From contig CAMAUL010000003.1 of the NCBI GenBank assembly GCA_945861405.1, forward strand, positions 39,721-103,720: DNA of 64,000 nucleotides. The letters are read 5' to 3'. The position numbers and the translations under genes are program-made. The notes below the pieces were generated by a model. It saw only the letters and a list, made by a program, of their open reading frames with translations. It was not told the DNA's origin and ran no database searches. The stretch comes from Candidatus Methylobacter oryzae (GTDB lineage Bacteria; Pseudomonadota; Gammaproteobacteria; Methylococcales; Methylomonadaceae). Positions 52,726-63,706 of this stretch are shown piece after piece. The first letter of the stretch is position 1. Every line of letters begins with the position of its first letter.

Positions 52726-53526
52726 ATGCTAAAACACACCCAAAATCTCCTGGACATCATGGCGCGCCTGCGCCACCCCGAACAGGGCTGCGCGTGGGAC
52801 GTCAAGCAGGACTTTTCCAGCCTTATCCCCTACCTGATTGAAGAAGCCTACGAAGTCGTCGATGCGATTGAACGCAATGATTTGGATGATCTGCGCTCGG
52901 AACTGGGCGACCTGTTGTTGCAGGTGGTGTTCCATGCGCAAATCGCCGAGGAACAAGGGCTGTTCACTTTTGAGCAGGTTTCGGAAGGCATATGCGACAA
53001 ACTGATCCGCCGCCATCCGCATGTTTTTTCCGATGCCGTTTTCAACACCGATGAAGAACGCCATCAAGCCTGGGAACAGGAAAAAGCCATCGAACGGCAG
53101 AAGAAAAACAAAACGGCTACGCCGGACAGCGTGTTATCCGGCGTAGCCCGAAATCTTCCGGCATTGATCGAGTGCGAGAAAATACAAGATCGCGCCGCAA
53201 ATCACGGCTTTGACTGGCCTGATGTGTTGCCGGTTTTCGATAAGGTGTTGGAAGAACTGGATGAGGTTAAAGAAGCTTGGCAGTCCGGCGATCAGGCGCA
53301 TATTCAGGAAGAAATCGGCGATTTATTGCTGGTTGCGGTTAATCTGGCTAGGCATTTAAACGTCAACGCCGAAGTCGCTCTCAAGGAAAGCACTAAAAAA
53401 TTCTCCCGGCGCTTCCAGCACATAGAACAACAGGTTGAAGCGGTCGGCCTGAATCTGAAAGACTACGAACTGGCCGAATTGGATGTTTTATGGAATCAGG
53501 CCAAACTGGCTTTAAACAAAAAATAG
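52726..53526 (+). CDS. mazG: Nucleoside triphosphate pyrophosphohydrolase MazG
   Basis: MazG hydrolyses NTPs to NMPs and pyrophosphate, cleaning nucleotide pools and influencing ppGpp. The 266-aa protein has two MazG domains: the first with CAWDVKQDFSSLIPYLIEEA, EVVDAIERNDLDDLRSELGD and LLLQVVFHAQIAEEQGLF; the second with FDKVLEELDEVKEAWQSGDQ and IQEEIGDLLLVAVNLARHLN. The EExxE/ExxD metal motifs are intact in both. The length is normal. Confidence 0.95.
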   Translation: MLKHTQNLLDIMARLRHPEQGCAWDVKQDFSSLIPYLIEEAYEVVDAIERNDLDDLRSELGDLLLQVVFHAQIAEEQGLFTFEQVSEGICDKLIRRHPHVFSDAVFNTDEERHQAWEQEKAIERQKKNKTATPDSVLSGVARNLPALIECEKIQDRAANHGFDWPDVLPVFDKVLEELDEVKEAWQSGDQAHIQEEIGDLLLVAVNLARHLNVNAEVALKESTKKFSRRFQHIEQQVEAVGLNLKDYELAELDVLWNQAKLALNKK

Positions 53527-53598
53527 ATCATGTCCGGGCGACCTTTCGGTTGTCCAAGCTAAAGCTGTAGTAACTACTCACCCTATTGGATTTCGTAT

Positions 53599-53660
53599 GT
53601 TCAAAGCTAGCTTTGAACTCCGATATTAACGCTTTTTGGAGTCCAAAGCTGGCTTTGGTC
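53599..53660. repeat. CAAAGCTAGCTTTG double-hairpin repeat, copy 3
   Basis: GTTCAAAGCTAGCTTTGAAC, spacer CTCCGATATTAACGC, then GTCCAAAGCTGGCTTTGG. Third copy of the family at 14196 and 45207. It lies between the convergent mazG and chemoreceptor genes. Confidence 0.88.
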
Positions 53661-53704
53661 GATTTAAAGTTGTGCATGAAATAAATTCACCGGATGTTTG
53701 CCGT

Positions 53705-53749
53705 GGGAGTGCAATCTTTGCTTGCGTTTGCAGGCGAAGCCTGCACTCC
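53705..53749. repeat. GGAGTGCA...TGCACTCC palindrome
   Basis: GGGAGTGCAATCTTTGCTTG continuing CGTTTGCAGGCGAAGCCTGCACTCC matches, with a few changes, the core of the MITE-like element at 40103-40232. Further right, at 53821-53846, GGAACCGCGACT-GA-AGTCGCGGTTCC is a perfect 12-bp hairpin that may end the chemoreceptor or mazG transcript. Confidence 0.82.
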
Positions 53750-53873
53750 GGCTATTGGCACCTTGCTCAAGTGTTAGTTATAAGCTGTATCTACTTTAAA
53801 ATACAGGGAAAACCATAAACGGAACCGCGACTGAAGTCGCGGTTCCAACTGCCCCGAAATTTAAAGCAGATAC

Positions 53874-56800
53874 CTAAAACTCTTCCCACTCATCGCTGGC
53901 AACCGGTTTTGACTGCGGTTTCGGCTTGGCTGGCGTACTTGCCGATGAGCTGAAATCTTTTTTCAAACGCATAATTGCAACCCCGACTGCGGTTGACGCA
54001 GAAACGAACGCAGACCCGGATCCCAGCATTGCTTCCGCCTCGCTGTATTTTTTCGCATTGATCATGGTCGCAACTCGTCCAGCCTCAACATGAAAGGCTG
54101 CATGTTTGGACACGCACTCTGAATAACTTGGCTGATGAGCAAGGCGAGACTTAGCGTCACCGTGCAGCCATTTGCCGAACTCGCAGCAATTGTCTTTTGA
54201 GATAGTGACAACATCCATCTTCTCATGTTTCGATATGGCAGTACGAAGCTTCACTTTCCACTCCGAATGTTTCTCCAGCGCCTTATCCAGGTCTACGCCG
54301 CTTTCATTTAACATAGGAACGTTGTTGTCATAGGACTCGCTCTTGGCAGGTACGCTTTTCCTGCCAACTTGACTGAAAGTGCCTGCCGGTTCAGCATTCG
54401 CAAACCCGGTAAAACCTCGCGAGTTGCCATCCAACTTAAAGTGTCCCACCGTAACCGCGAGGTTTTGCGTCTGCTCTTCAAGGGATTCCGCTGCCGCTGC
54501 CGCCTGCTCTACCAACGCCGCATTTTGCTGTGTCACGTCGTCCATTTGGCCGATGGCCTGATTGACCTGCTCGATGCCGGATGTCTGCTCCATGGAGGCC
54601 GCGCTAATCTCGGACATAATGGCTGTCACACCGCGAATGGCGCCAACAATTTCTTCCATGGTTTTCCCGGCTTGGGCAACCAACTTGGTGCCATCCTCAA
54701 CTTTTTCCACCGAGTCTCCAATCAGGCCTTTGATTTCGGCGGCTGCCGCAGCTGCGCGTTGCGCGAGATTGCGCACCTCGACAGCCACCACTGCAAAGCC
54801 CCGGCCTTGTTCGCCGGCACGAGCCGCTTCTACTGCCGCATTGAGCGCGAGAATATTAGTTTGAAACGCAATGCCGTCTATCACCGAAATGATGTCCACA
54901 ACTTTGCGTGAAGATTCATTAATGCCCTCCATGGTCGATACCACCTGACCGACTACTTGAACCCCCTTGCCCGCGATGTCCGTTGCACCAACCGCAAGCT
55001 GATTGGCATGTTTGGCATTTTGGCTATTGGCCTGCACGGTAGAAGTCAGTTCCTCCATGCTGGCAGCGGTTTCTTCCAAACTGGCAGCCTGCTCTTCGGT
55101 ACGGTGCGACAGATCATTGTTACCGGATGCAATTTCTTTTGCGGCGGTATTAATCGACTCGGAAGCATCCTTGATTTGACCGACAATCTCTTTGAGTTTT
55201 TCCACAGTGGAATTGGAATCGTCTTTAAGTTGACCGAAAGTCCCCGCATAGTCATTGGTAATGGTTTCGGTCAGGTCGCCTCGGGACAGTGCGCCCAATA
55301 CGCGCACCACTTCATTCAGGCCGGTAGAGCTGGTTTCCATCAGCTCATTAACGCCCTGAGCCAATTGCAGAAAGAAGCCTTCTTTATCCCCCTCGTTAAT
55401 GCGCTGGTTGAAATCGCCTAACACTGCACCGCTGACCACCCTGGCGACTTCTTGCTCGATGGCCACTTCTGCGGTTCGGTCTTTCCATTCCACGACCGAG
55501 CCGATACGCTGCCCCTGTTCGTTACTGATGGGATTGGCTATCAAATAAAAAGTACACCCTCCAATGTGAATCTCACTACGAAAAGTCGAACTTAACGCGC
55601 CAAGCAATTGTTGCTGATGCACGGGGTTCTTGTGAAAAACATCCATGCTTGTCCCCAGCAATGTGCTGGTATTAAACTTGGGCAAGGCCTTACGTATCTC
55701 AGACTCGGCGTGCTCCAGCATAGCAAGTACGGCCGGATTGATATAAATAATGTTGCGCTCATTATCAGCCACCATCACGTTAGACGTAATGCCATCCAGG
55801 GCAATTTTGAGGCGCAGGGCTTCATCATGCTCCTTATGTTCCTTGGTTATGCGTGTCAGCAATAATTTCTGCATGGTGCTCATAGAACGGAACAATTCCC
55901 CCAGCTCATCCTTTTGAGAAGTGTCGATGCTGGAGCTCAAATCGCCGCTGGCAATCGCGCTAGCCACCTGCTGTAGCGTGTTAATCGAACGCAAAATCTC
56001 CCGGCTGATAAAAAAGGTCAGTATGGCAGTTATCAGGACGGCCAGAATGGTTAGCACAATGAAGAATATCACCATGCGCTGCGCATCGCTTTTGAACTTG
56101 CCCGCAGCATCGAGCAGATCGCCGGAGAGTTTATTCTCAACTTCCTTGATCAGGTCGATTTTTTCGGTCACAGTTTTAAACCAGTAGGCCGGATCAATGC
56201 CTAGTCCCGGCTCAGTACCTTTGTCCATCGCGAGTTTCTTGATCCTTGCAACTTCATCGACGGCAGAACCAGAGACCTTAGTCTTGTAAAACTCTTTTTG
56301 GCTATCCAGCGCATAAGCCAAAAACATATCGGTATAGACATCCTGAGCGGAGAAGTTTTTCAAAAATCGGCTCTGGGTATCTGGCGTAAACCGGTCAGCG
56401 GCAAACACCGTAGTCAGCAAAGCCCGCTCCATGCCGGCACGTTCCTTGGCTTTAAGTAAACTTGAATATGAAGAAGCCAAACGGGCAATTTCGCTGTGGC
56501 TACTGAGCATGGAGACCTGGGCAGGCACATCAAGCAGGGAACCGATGGTTTTAGTGTAATAGGCGCTCGACTGCGTCCCATCCATGCCGAGCGCACTGAT
56601 GATGCCGCGCTTGGTAGCCAGCTCACCCAAATTGCCAACCGCAACACCCAGCAGAGCCTTAAGTCCCTCACTGTAGCTGGCTGGATCAAAGCTTTTCAGC
56701 GTCGCTTGCAATGTCTCAACAGCCTTATCGGTTTTCACTCGCTGCGCCGGTAACTCGGCGGCAAACTTGACGCCATTACTGCCGATAAAAGAGGCGCTCA

Positions 56801-57008
56801 TGCCGCGCTCTTTCTGCATTTCATGTACCAGAGCGCCAATTTTGACGGACACATCAACCAAGGATTCCAGCTTAGTCATTTCTTTAGAAGTCACCAGCCT
56901 TTCAAGAACCCCAGACCCGGCAAAATACAGCAGAGCGAGGGCCGGGATGGCCGCCATCAGAATTAATCTTAATCTTAGGCTTGATGTAAAAGCGATATTG
57001 TTTGACAT
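53874..57008 (-). CDS. Methyl-accepting chemotaxis protein with NIT, HAMP, PAS and CZB domains
   Basis: The 1044-aa receptor has TM1 (about 12-32), a long periplasmic helical domain resembling the nitrate/nitrite-sensing NIT domain ([15 protein letters not shown]), TM2 (about 317-340), HAMP (about 340-395), a PAS domain (about 400-510), a second HAMP-like part, and the signalling tip ([38 protein letters not shown]). A C-terminal CZB zinc domain ([20 protein letters not shown]) follows, and it ends in DEWEEF, a CheR/CheB docking-type pentapeptide. No che genes are adjacent. Confidence 0.93.
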   Translation of the reverse strand: MSNNIAFTSSLRLRLILMAAIPALALLYFAGSGVLERLVTSKEMTKLESLVDVSVKIGALVHEMQKERGMSASFIGSNGVKFAAELPAQRVKTDKAVETLQATLKSFDPASYSEGLKALLGVAVGNLGELATKRGIISALGMDGTQSSAYYTKTIGSLLDVPAQVSMLSSHSEIARLASSYSSLLKAKERAGMERALLTTVFAADRFTPDTQSRFLKNFSAQDVYTDMFLAYALDSQKEFYKTKVSGSAVDEVARIKKLAMDKGTEPGLGIDPAYWFKTVTEKIDLIKEVENKLSGDLLDAAGKFKSDAQRMVIFFIVLTILAVLITAILTFFISREILRSINTLQQVASAIASGDLSSSIDTSQKDELGELFRSMSTMQKLLLTRITKEHKEHDEALRLKIALDGITSNVMVADNERNIIYINPAVLAMLEHAESEIRKALPKFNTSTLLGTSMDVFHKNPVHQQQLLGALSSTFRSEIHIGGCTFYLIANPISNEQGQRIGSVVEWKDRTAEVAIEQEVARVVSGAVLGDFNQRINEGDKEGFFLQLAQGVNELMETSSTGLNEVVRVLGALSRGDLTETITNDYAGTFGQLKDDSNSTVEKLKEIVGQIKDASESINTAAKEIASGNNDLSHRTEEQAASLEETAASMEELTSTVQANSQNAKHANQLAVGATDIAGKGVQVVGQVVSTMEGINESSRKVVDIISVIDGIAFQTNILALNAAVEAARAGEQGRGFAVVAVEVRNLAQRAAAAAAEIKGLIGDSVEKVEDGTKLVAQAGKTMEEIVGAIRGVTAIMSEISAASMEQTSGIEQVNQAIGQMDDVTQQNAALVEQAAAAAESLEEQTQNLAVTVGHFKLDGNSRGFTGFANAEPAGTFSQVGRKSVPAKSESYDNNVPMLNESGVDLDKALEKHSEWKVKLRTAISKHEKMDVVTISKDNCCEFGKWLHGDAKSRLAHQPSYSECVSKHAAFHVEAGRVATMINAKKYSEAEAMLGSGSAFVSASTAVGVAIMRLKKDFSSSASTPAKPKPQSKPVASDEWEEF

Positions 57009-57152
57009 GCTGTATCCCTGGATAATATTTCTAAAGTATTTTGGAGCTACTTCAAGCGTCGGATTACGCTATGTTGTTGCATCCTTGGCAAACCCGATCT
57101 ACTCGACTAATTTCAAGAGTCTAACCCTGCAAAAAATTATAGCATCTAACAG

Positions 57153-57596
57153 CTAACCATTCAGCAATCGGATCGCCATCACATCACATCTGGCGTAATG
57201 TAGGACGCTATTTGCCGTTGAACCCAACAATAGCGACAGCCCATGCCGCCCATGCGAACCTACTACAATTAAATCAACCCGTTCCCGCTCGGCAAGCTCG
57301 ACAATCTCCTGCTTAGGCGCGCCCCAGACCATCCAACGATTGACTTGAGCTACACCCAATTGATCGCCAATCTGCATTAGCTTGACTTTCTCCGCTTCAA
57401 GTAGCTCATAACACGAATCTTTATCTAGCGGAATCACCGTTCCATAACCGGTGTCCGGCATCGGAATATTATCCAGCACATGAATAACGCTCAATTTAGC
57501 CTGATATTTCTCGGCTAAATCTTTTGCTCTTTGGGCAACCGTGCCGCCATGCCCGGAAAAATCCACGGCCAGTAAAATATGCTGATAAGCGCCCAT
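57153..57596 (-). CDS. Universal stress protein, UspA type
   Basis: The 147-aa protein begins YQHILLAVDFSGHGGTVAQR and ends with VVGSHGRHGLSLLLGSTANS, VLHYARCDVMAIR, where G-x2-G-x9-G-S/T is the ATP-binding motif. It belongs to the UspA/UspFG superfamily and is cytoplasmic. It lies about 140 bases upstream of the chemoreceptor gene on the same strand. Its specific stress is not evident. Confidence 0.93.
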   Translation of the reverse strand: MGAYQHILLAVDFSGHGGTVAQRAKDLAEKYQAKLSVIHVLDNIPMPDTGYGTVIPLDKDSCYELLEAEKVKLMQIGDQLGVAQVNRWMVWGAPKQEIVELAERERVDLIVVGSHGRHGLSLLLGSTANSVLHYARCDVMAIRLLNG

Positions 57597-57632
57597 AGTT
57601 TTTGCCTTATTAGCTACTCACAGGTTAGAAAA

Positions 57633-57768
57633 ATAGAACGCTGATAACGCAGATGATTATGATTAAATAAGATTTAAACGAATTATCCTAAAAAGCCAAA
57701 TGAACGGCTTTCAGGTACTTCAATATTATCCGCGTTTATCATATTCATCTGCGTTATCTGCGTTCCAT
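57633..57768. repeat. ATCTGCGTTATCTGCGTTC inverted repeat, copy B
   Basis: ATAGAACGCTGATAACGCAG on the left is mirrored by CTGCGTTATCTGCGTTCCAT on the right; a small internal hairpin (AAAGCC...GGCTTT) lies between. It is the same family as 17732-17824. It lies between thiC and the stress-protein gene; one further arm is at 63788-63813. Confidence 0.86.
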
Positions 57769-57787
57769 TGTATTTGATGATTGAGGG

Positions 57788-59812
<2,025 letters not shown>

Positions 59813-60096
59813 CGGATGTAAGCTTAAGTTAAAGGATAATGCCGCAGATTGCAAGCTTAGCGCGCAACGCCGACGCCATAAATGCCTTATAAAACAAATT
59901 GTTTTAACGGGCAAGCCTCCTTAATATAGCCTTATTTAAAGTCCGCATCGACCCATCGCCTGCCATCAAGATGAATTACTCGCTCATTTTGAATCATCAT
60001 GAATTACGCAAAATTCAACACCCTTGGGCTAGCGCTTATCTCAGAAGCCTCCGGCTTATATCAAAACAAGGTAAAGATATTGCGCAAGCGTATCAT

Positions 60097-60287
60097 CGTC
60101 ATTCCGGCAGGGATTGCCGGAATCCAGAGCACAGGGATGTGAACGGTTGTGAACTACATAATTCCCCGTAGCAAGACTTGTGTCCAGCTTTGATATTGCA
60201 TCCATGGCTTCTGGATCCCGGCAATCCCTGCCGGGATGACGTGTTGTGTAGATACCTATGCACTTCACAAGGATAGGTACGGGGAAT
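60097..60287. mobile_element. Overlapping MITE-like palindromic elements upstream of minC
   Basis: Two inverted pairs overlap. CGTCATTCCGGCAGGGATTG at 60097 pairs with CAATCCCTGCCGGGATGACG ending at 60241. ATTCCCCGTA at 60161 pairs with TACGGGGAAT ending at 60287, with CTTGTG/CACAAG just inside. The CCGGCAATCCCTGCCGG core matches the MITE at 5347 and the repeat at 24469. This suggests one element landed in another. The rest of the 59.8-60.4 kb gap shows no gene; the 66- and 83-aa track ORFs are repeat-derived. Confidence 0.75.
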
Positions 60288-60399
60288 AATCTTCTAAAAA
60301 ACCGCACTTTTAATCACATCCTATCCGCCCTGTAAAAATGATTTTTTTTGTCAGCAATGTTAGAATCAGCACCATTATATGACTGACCAGACTTAACGG

Positions 60400-61230
60400 A
60401 TGTCAACAGACTCTCAACAGAACGCTCATCAATCGCCGGTACTGGAATTTAAAAGCAGCACGTTTTCTGTGCCTGTTTTGGTTTTAGCCAGCAATGATGT
60501 CATCACTATCGAGCAGCAATTACAGGAAAAAATCCATCAAGCGCCCGAGTTTTTCAAGAATTCGCCGCTGGTGTTTGATTTGCAAGAACTGAACAAACTC
60601 GATCTCGACATTGATGTTACCGAGCTCACCCATGTCATCCGCAAGCTGGGCTTATTGCCGATAGGGATACGCGGCGGCGGCGCACAACAAAACCAACAAG
60701 CTTTGGAACTTGGCATCCCTATACATTCCGGCCATATCGCCAGGGATGGTGTGTATGCCGCAAACCAGTCGGGAACTGGTGCGGCGAGCACTGCGACATC
60801 TTCCGGAGCGCCAAAACAGCAAGCTCCAGAACCAGAGCCAGAGCTTGAATCTGGGCATGATCATGAATCCGAACAAGAGTCCACAGCTGAACCGCAAGCC
60901 GTTGCTGTAAACACCACCATAATCACCCACCCCGTCCGTTCAGGTCAGCGCATTTATGCAGCGGGTGATTTGGTCATTTTGGCTCAAGTCAGTGCAGGGG
61001 CTGAAATTCTGGCCGAAGGCAATATTCACGTTTACGGCTCGCTAAGAGGCCGGGCACTGGCAGGCGTGCAAGGCAACACCGAAGCACGAATTTTTTGTTC
61101 CGCTTTACAAGCAGAGCTGATTTCGATTGCCGGAAATTACAAGGTCAGCGAAGATTTGAATAGCGCCGCTCATATCCGGCCCGTTCAGATCTATTTACAA
61201 AACCACACTTTAGTTATTAAAGATATTTAA
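60400..61230 (+). CDS. minC: Septum site-determining protein MinC
   Basis: MinC blocks FtsZ ring formation away from midcell. The 276-aa protein has an N-terminal FtsZ-binding domain (to about residue 105, LPIGIRGGGAQQNQQALELG) and a C-terminal beta-helix domain (THPVRSGQRIYAAGDLVILA, GNIHVYGSLRGRALAGVQGN). The linker is unusual: residues about 112-129 ([20 protein letters not shown]) are encoded by a dispersed DNA repeat in reverse orientation, followed by an acidic, His-containing stretch (PEPEPELESGHDHESEQES). minD follows after 28 bases. Confidence 0.96.
   Translation: MSTDSQQNAHQSPVLEFKSSTFSVPVLVLASNDVITIEQQLQEKIHQAPEFFKNSPLVFDLQELNKLDLDIDVTELTHVIRKLGLLPIGIRGGGAQQNQQALELGIPIHSGHIARDGVYAANQSGTGAASTATSSGAPKQQAPEPEPELESGHDHESEQESTAEPQAVAVNTTIITHPVRSGQRIYAAGDLVILAQVSAGAEILAEGNIHVYGSLRGRALAGVQGNTEARIFCSALQAELISIAGNYKVSEDLNSAAHIRPVQIYLQNHTLVIKDI
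60735..60786 (-). repeat. In-frame protein-coding palindromic element, copy in minC (reverse orientation)
   Basis: The reverse complement of this 52-bp segment begins CGCCGCACCAGTTCCCGACT and ends CACACCATCCCTGGCGATA, differing from the purH copy at three positions. The inner stem ACCAGT-TCCCG-ACTGGT is perfect and the outer stem GCCGC/GCGGC is present. In minC it is read from the opposite strand and still leaves the frame open, in the interdomain linker. Confidence 0.85.
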
Positions 61231-61258
61231 TTTATAGCGCTTTTTGGAGGAAACATTT

Positions 61259-62068
61259 GTGGCACGAATCATAGTCGTAACATCAGGTAAAGGTGGCGTT
61301 GGTAAAACAACCACCAGCGCCGCCATCGCCATGGGGCTTGCAAAAAAAGGCCACAAAACAGCAGTCATCGATTTTGATGTGGGCTTGCGCAATCTGGATT
61401 TAATCATGGGTTGTGAGCGCCGCGTCGTTTATGATTTTGTCAACGTCATCAACGGTGAGGCCACCCTTAACCAGGCATTGATACGCGATAAAAACTGCAA
61501 TCTGCTGTACATCCTGCCTGCCTCGCAAACCCGGGATAAAGACGCCCTGAGCCAGGAAGGCGTAGGCAAGATTTTAGATGAACTGAAAAAAGACTTTAAA
61601 TACATCGTCTGCGATTCCCCGGCCGGCATTGAAAAAGGCGCGCATTTGGCCATGTATTTTGCCGACGATGCGTTTATCGTCACCAACCCTGAAGTGTCTT
61701 CGGTGCGGGACTCTGACCGTATGCTAGGCATTTTGTCCAGCAAGTCGCGCCGGGCTGAGCAAAACGAAGAACCCATCAAGGAATACCTGCTGCTGTCACG
61801 CTACTCGCCGGATCGGGTCAAATTAGGTGAAATGCTGAGCGTGGATGATGTGCAGGAAATTTTATCGCTACATTTGCTGGGCGTAATCCCGGAATCAAAA
61901 TCGGTACTCAATGCGTCAAACTCCGGCACACCCGTTATCCTTGACGAAAAAAGCGACGCAGGCCAAGCCTATGCGGATATTGTTGCTCGCTATTTGGGTG
62001 AAGACAGACCGCATCGATTTATTGATGACAAACAAGGCCTGTTTGGGAAGTTGTTCGGGAGAAAATAA
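61259..62068 (+). CDS. minD: Septum site-determining ATPase MinD
   Basis: MinD is the membrane-associated ATPase that recruits MinC and oscillates with MinE. The 269-aa protein starts at GTG (ARIIVVTSGKGGVGKTTTSA) with GGAGG 8 bases upstream; the deviant Walker A is intact, followed by VIDFDVGLRNLDLIMGCERR and VCDSPAGIEKGAHLAMYFAD. The C-terminal amphipathic helix (GLFGKLFGRK) is the membrane-targeting sequence. Its stop overlaps the minE start by one base. Confidence 0.97.
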   Translation: MARIIVVTSGKGGVGKTTTSAAIAMGLAKKGHKTAVIDFDVGLRNLDLIMGCERRVVYDFVNVINGEATLNQALIRDKNCNLLYILPASQTRDKDALSQEGVGKILDELKKDFKYIVCDSPAGIEKGAHLAMYFADDAFIVTNPEVSSVRDSDRMLGILSSKSRRAEQNEEPIKEYLLLSRYSPDRVKLGEMLSVDDVQEILSLHLLGVIPESKSVLNASNSGTPVILDEKSDAGQAYADIVARYLGEDRPHRFIDDKQGLFGKLFGRK

Positions 62069-62331
62069 TGAGTTTACTGGATTATTTTAAAACATCTAAA
62101 GCCAGCTCGGCATCACTAGCCAAGGAAAGACTGCAAATTCTGGTCGCTCACGAACGCAGCTCCAGAAACCAGCCGTCTTACCTGCCCCAATTGCAAAAAG
62201 AATTGCTGGAAGTCATTCGAAAATACATTAACGTTGAACAAGATGCCATATCCGTTAATTTTGAACAAAACGACACTCAGGAAACACTGGAACTCAATAT
62301 CGTGTTGCCTGACCATCAAAAGACTACATAA
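62068..62331 (+). CDS. minE: Cell division topological specificity factor MinE
   Basis: MinE stimulates MinD ATPase and confines MinCD to the poles. The 87-aa protein begins MSLLDYFKTSKASSASLAKE, the membrane-binding and anti-MinCD region, followed by ERLQILVAHERSSRNQPSYL and the dimerisation part ending ELNIVLPDHQKTT. The order minC-minD-minE is standard. Confidence 0.97.
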   Translation: MSLLDYFKTSKASSASLAKERLQILVAHERSSRNQPSYLPQLQKELLEVIRKYINVEQDAISVNFEQNDTQETLELNIVLPDHQKTT

Positions 62332-62359
62332 CCCAACCCCCAAGCTAAAGGTGATCACT

Positions 62360-62557
62360 ATGTCTAATACAATCGGCGATGCAGCAGGAATAGTCTGGAA
62401 ATATCTGGATAAGAACGGGCCGTCCAGCGTCAACAAAGTTACCACTGAAACCGGCATCAATAAAAACGATGTGCAACGCGCCATAGGCTGGCTGTGCAAG
62501 GAAGACAAGCTATCCATCGAGATGGTAGGCCGGGCTGAAACGCTGTCGTTGAAATGA
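62360..62557 (+). CDS. Small winged helix-turn-helix protein
   Basis: The 65-aa protein reads MSNTIGDAAGIVWKYLDKNG, then SSVNKVTTETGINKNDVQRA and IGWLCKEDKLSIEMVGRAET. It is a single winged-helix domain of the DUF2582-type small wHTH proteins, whose targets are not known. The ATG at 62360 has AAAGGTGATC upstream; the longer track ORF starts inside minE. It lies 28 bases after minE and may be cotranscribed with min genes. Confidence 0.85.
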   Translation: MSNTIGDAAGIVWKYLDKNGPSSVNKVTTETGINKNDVQRAIGWLCKEDKLSIEMVGRAETLSLK

Positions 62558-62596
62558 GGTAAATGGTGCGCGATGCGCACCCTTGGCTGTAGCAAA

Positions 62597-63706
62597 TCAC
62601 AGCCAATGTATCAAACTGAAAAAGATCGACGTGTCGACCCGGTCGAAATCGTGCTGCACCCTAAAGCTCGATTCAATGTTATCAATGCGCTTGTGATAGC
62701 CCAGCAGGCCGCTGACGCCGTGCTGCCCCGGATTCGGGCTGGTAACGCCGATTCCCACAAACAGCGCGTCGATCAAGCTGTCGGTTCTGAGCAATTGGCC
62801 GGGGTAGATAGCGGTTTCCAGGGTTTCTTCGCGCCCGGCATTCGGCAAAGTTTTGTGAGTAAAGCGGAAGTTGACAAACTCGCCGATTTCCCAGGCTGTT
62901 AAGCGGCGGTTGAAGTTGGGATTCAGGTAGCCGATCGGGTTGCTAAACTCCACGCCGCTTGGCCCCATGGCGCGGCCCAGCCGCGATTCGTGGCCTAAAA
63001 AACCTTTGCGAAAGCCCAGGCTGCCGCTGACCCACAAATCCTTGGGGCCGTTGACTTTGCCAATCGTGTTATCGACATAAAATACTTCAACCGCCGGGCG
63101 CAGCTGATTTGCACCCTGATCAGGCGCAACATAACCCACGGTACTGCGCCATTGTTCGCCATCGCTGCCCCAGGTCGCCATCAATTGTTTGTTGTACAGG
63201 GCGATGTAGCCGCCGGGATAATCTTGTCCTTGAAAGCTTTGCCATTGCGTGGACACGATGTATTTAACAGACTGCCACTCGTTCCGGTAGGATATTTTGG
63301 CGAATTTAATATCCTGATTGCTGAGGCTTCTGTCGACAAATCCGCCGCCAAAACCCAAGCCGGACGGCAAGCGATATTCCCCCTGCACCTCGGTTTGTTT
63401 GCTATCGCCTTGTAGGATTTCCTGAGCGCCCAGAATCAAGTCGCCGAGTTCGGGGCGGGGCAGCAAAGGGCGCACAAAGCCGCCGAAATAGTTAATGTCC
63501 TGCCCGCCTGTTTCAGAAATCTGCACACCATGACCACCTTTAAAAACCGGACTCCATAAAAGACTGTTGACCTGAAAATCGCCGTTATCCTTGCGGTCGT
63601 AGAAAGCGTCGATTTTGCCGCCTTTGAGGTAGGGAGAATCGGTATTTCCTGCGTAAACGCAAGGCTGGATGAGCAGCAGGGCAAAAAGCAGGATCTTGGG
63701 TGGCAC
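62597..63706 (-). CDS. Secreted, probably outer-membrane beta-barrel protein
   Basis: Read from the GTG at 63706 (AAGGA upstream), the 369-aa protein has a signal peptide (PPKILLFALLLIQPCVYAGN). The mature part alternates polar and aromatic residues in strand-like blocks (FAKISYRNEWQSVKYIVSTQ, GYIALYNKQLMATWGSDGEQ, WVSGSLGFRKGF) and ends in FFSLIHWL; a strand ending in an aromatic or Leu suits an outer-membrane barrel. No specific porin family is recognised. It is convergent with the wHTH gene. Confidence 0.75.
   Translation of the reverse strand: MPPKILLFALLLIQPCVYAGNTDSPYLKGGKIDAFYDRKDNGDFQVNSLLWSPVFKGGHGVQISETGGQDINYFGGFVRPLLPRPELGDLILGAQEILQGDSKQTEVQGEYRLPSGLGFGGGFVDRSLSNQDIKFAKISYRNEWQSVKYIVSTQWQSFQGQDYPGGYIALYNKQLMATWGSDGEQWRSTVGYVAPDQGANQLRPAVEVFYVDNTIGKVNGPKDLWVSGSLGFRKGFLGHESRLGRAMGPSGVEFSNPIGYLNPNFNRRLTAWEIGEFVNFRFTHKTLPNAGREETLETAIYPGQLLRTDSLIDALFVGIGVTSPNPGQHGVSGLLGYHKRIDNIESSFRVQHDFDRVDTSIFFSLIHWL

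Noticed and set aside
59971-60307. 66-aa and 83-aa ORFs upstream of minC
   Set aside because: They are translations of the palindromic elements and have no ribosome sites.
60652-60930. 92-aa minus-strand ORF across minC showing CGIHTIPGD
   Set aside because: It is not a gene; it only reveals that the repeat in minC is the reverse of the purH copy.
62565-62606. Hairpins GGTGCGC-GAT-GCGCACC and TTGGCTGT...ACAGCCAA as a terminator
   Set aside because: No T-run follows either stem; they may be structure at convergent gene ends but the call is not supported.
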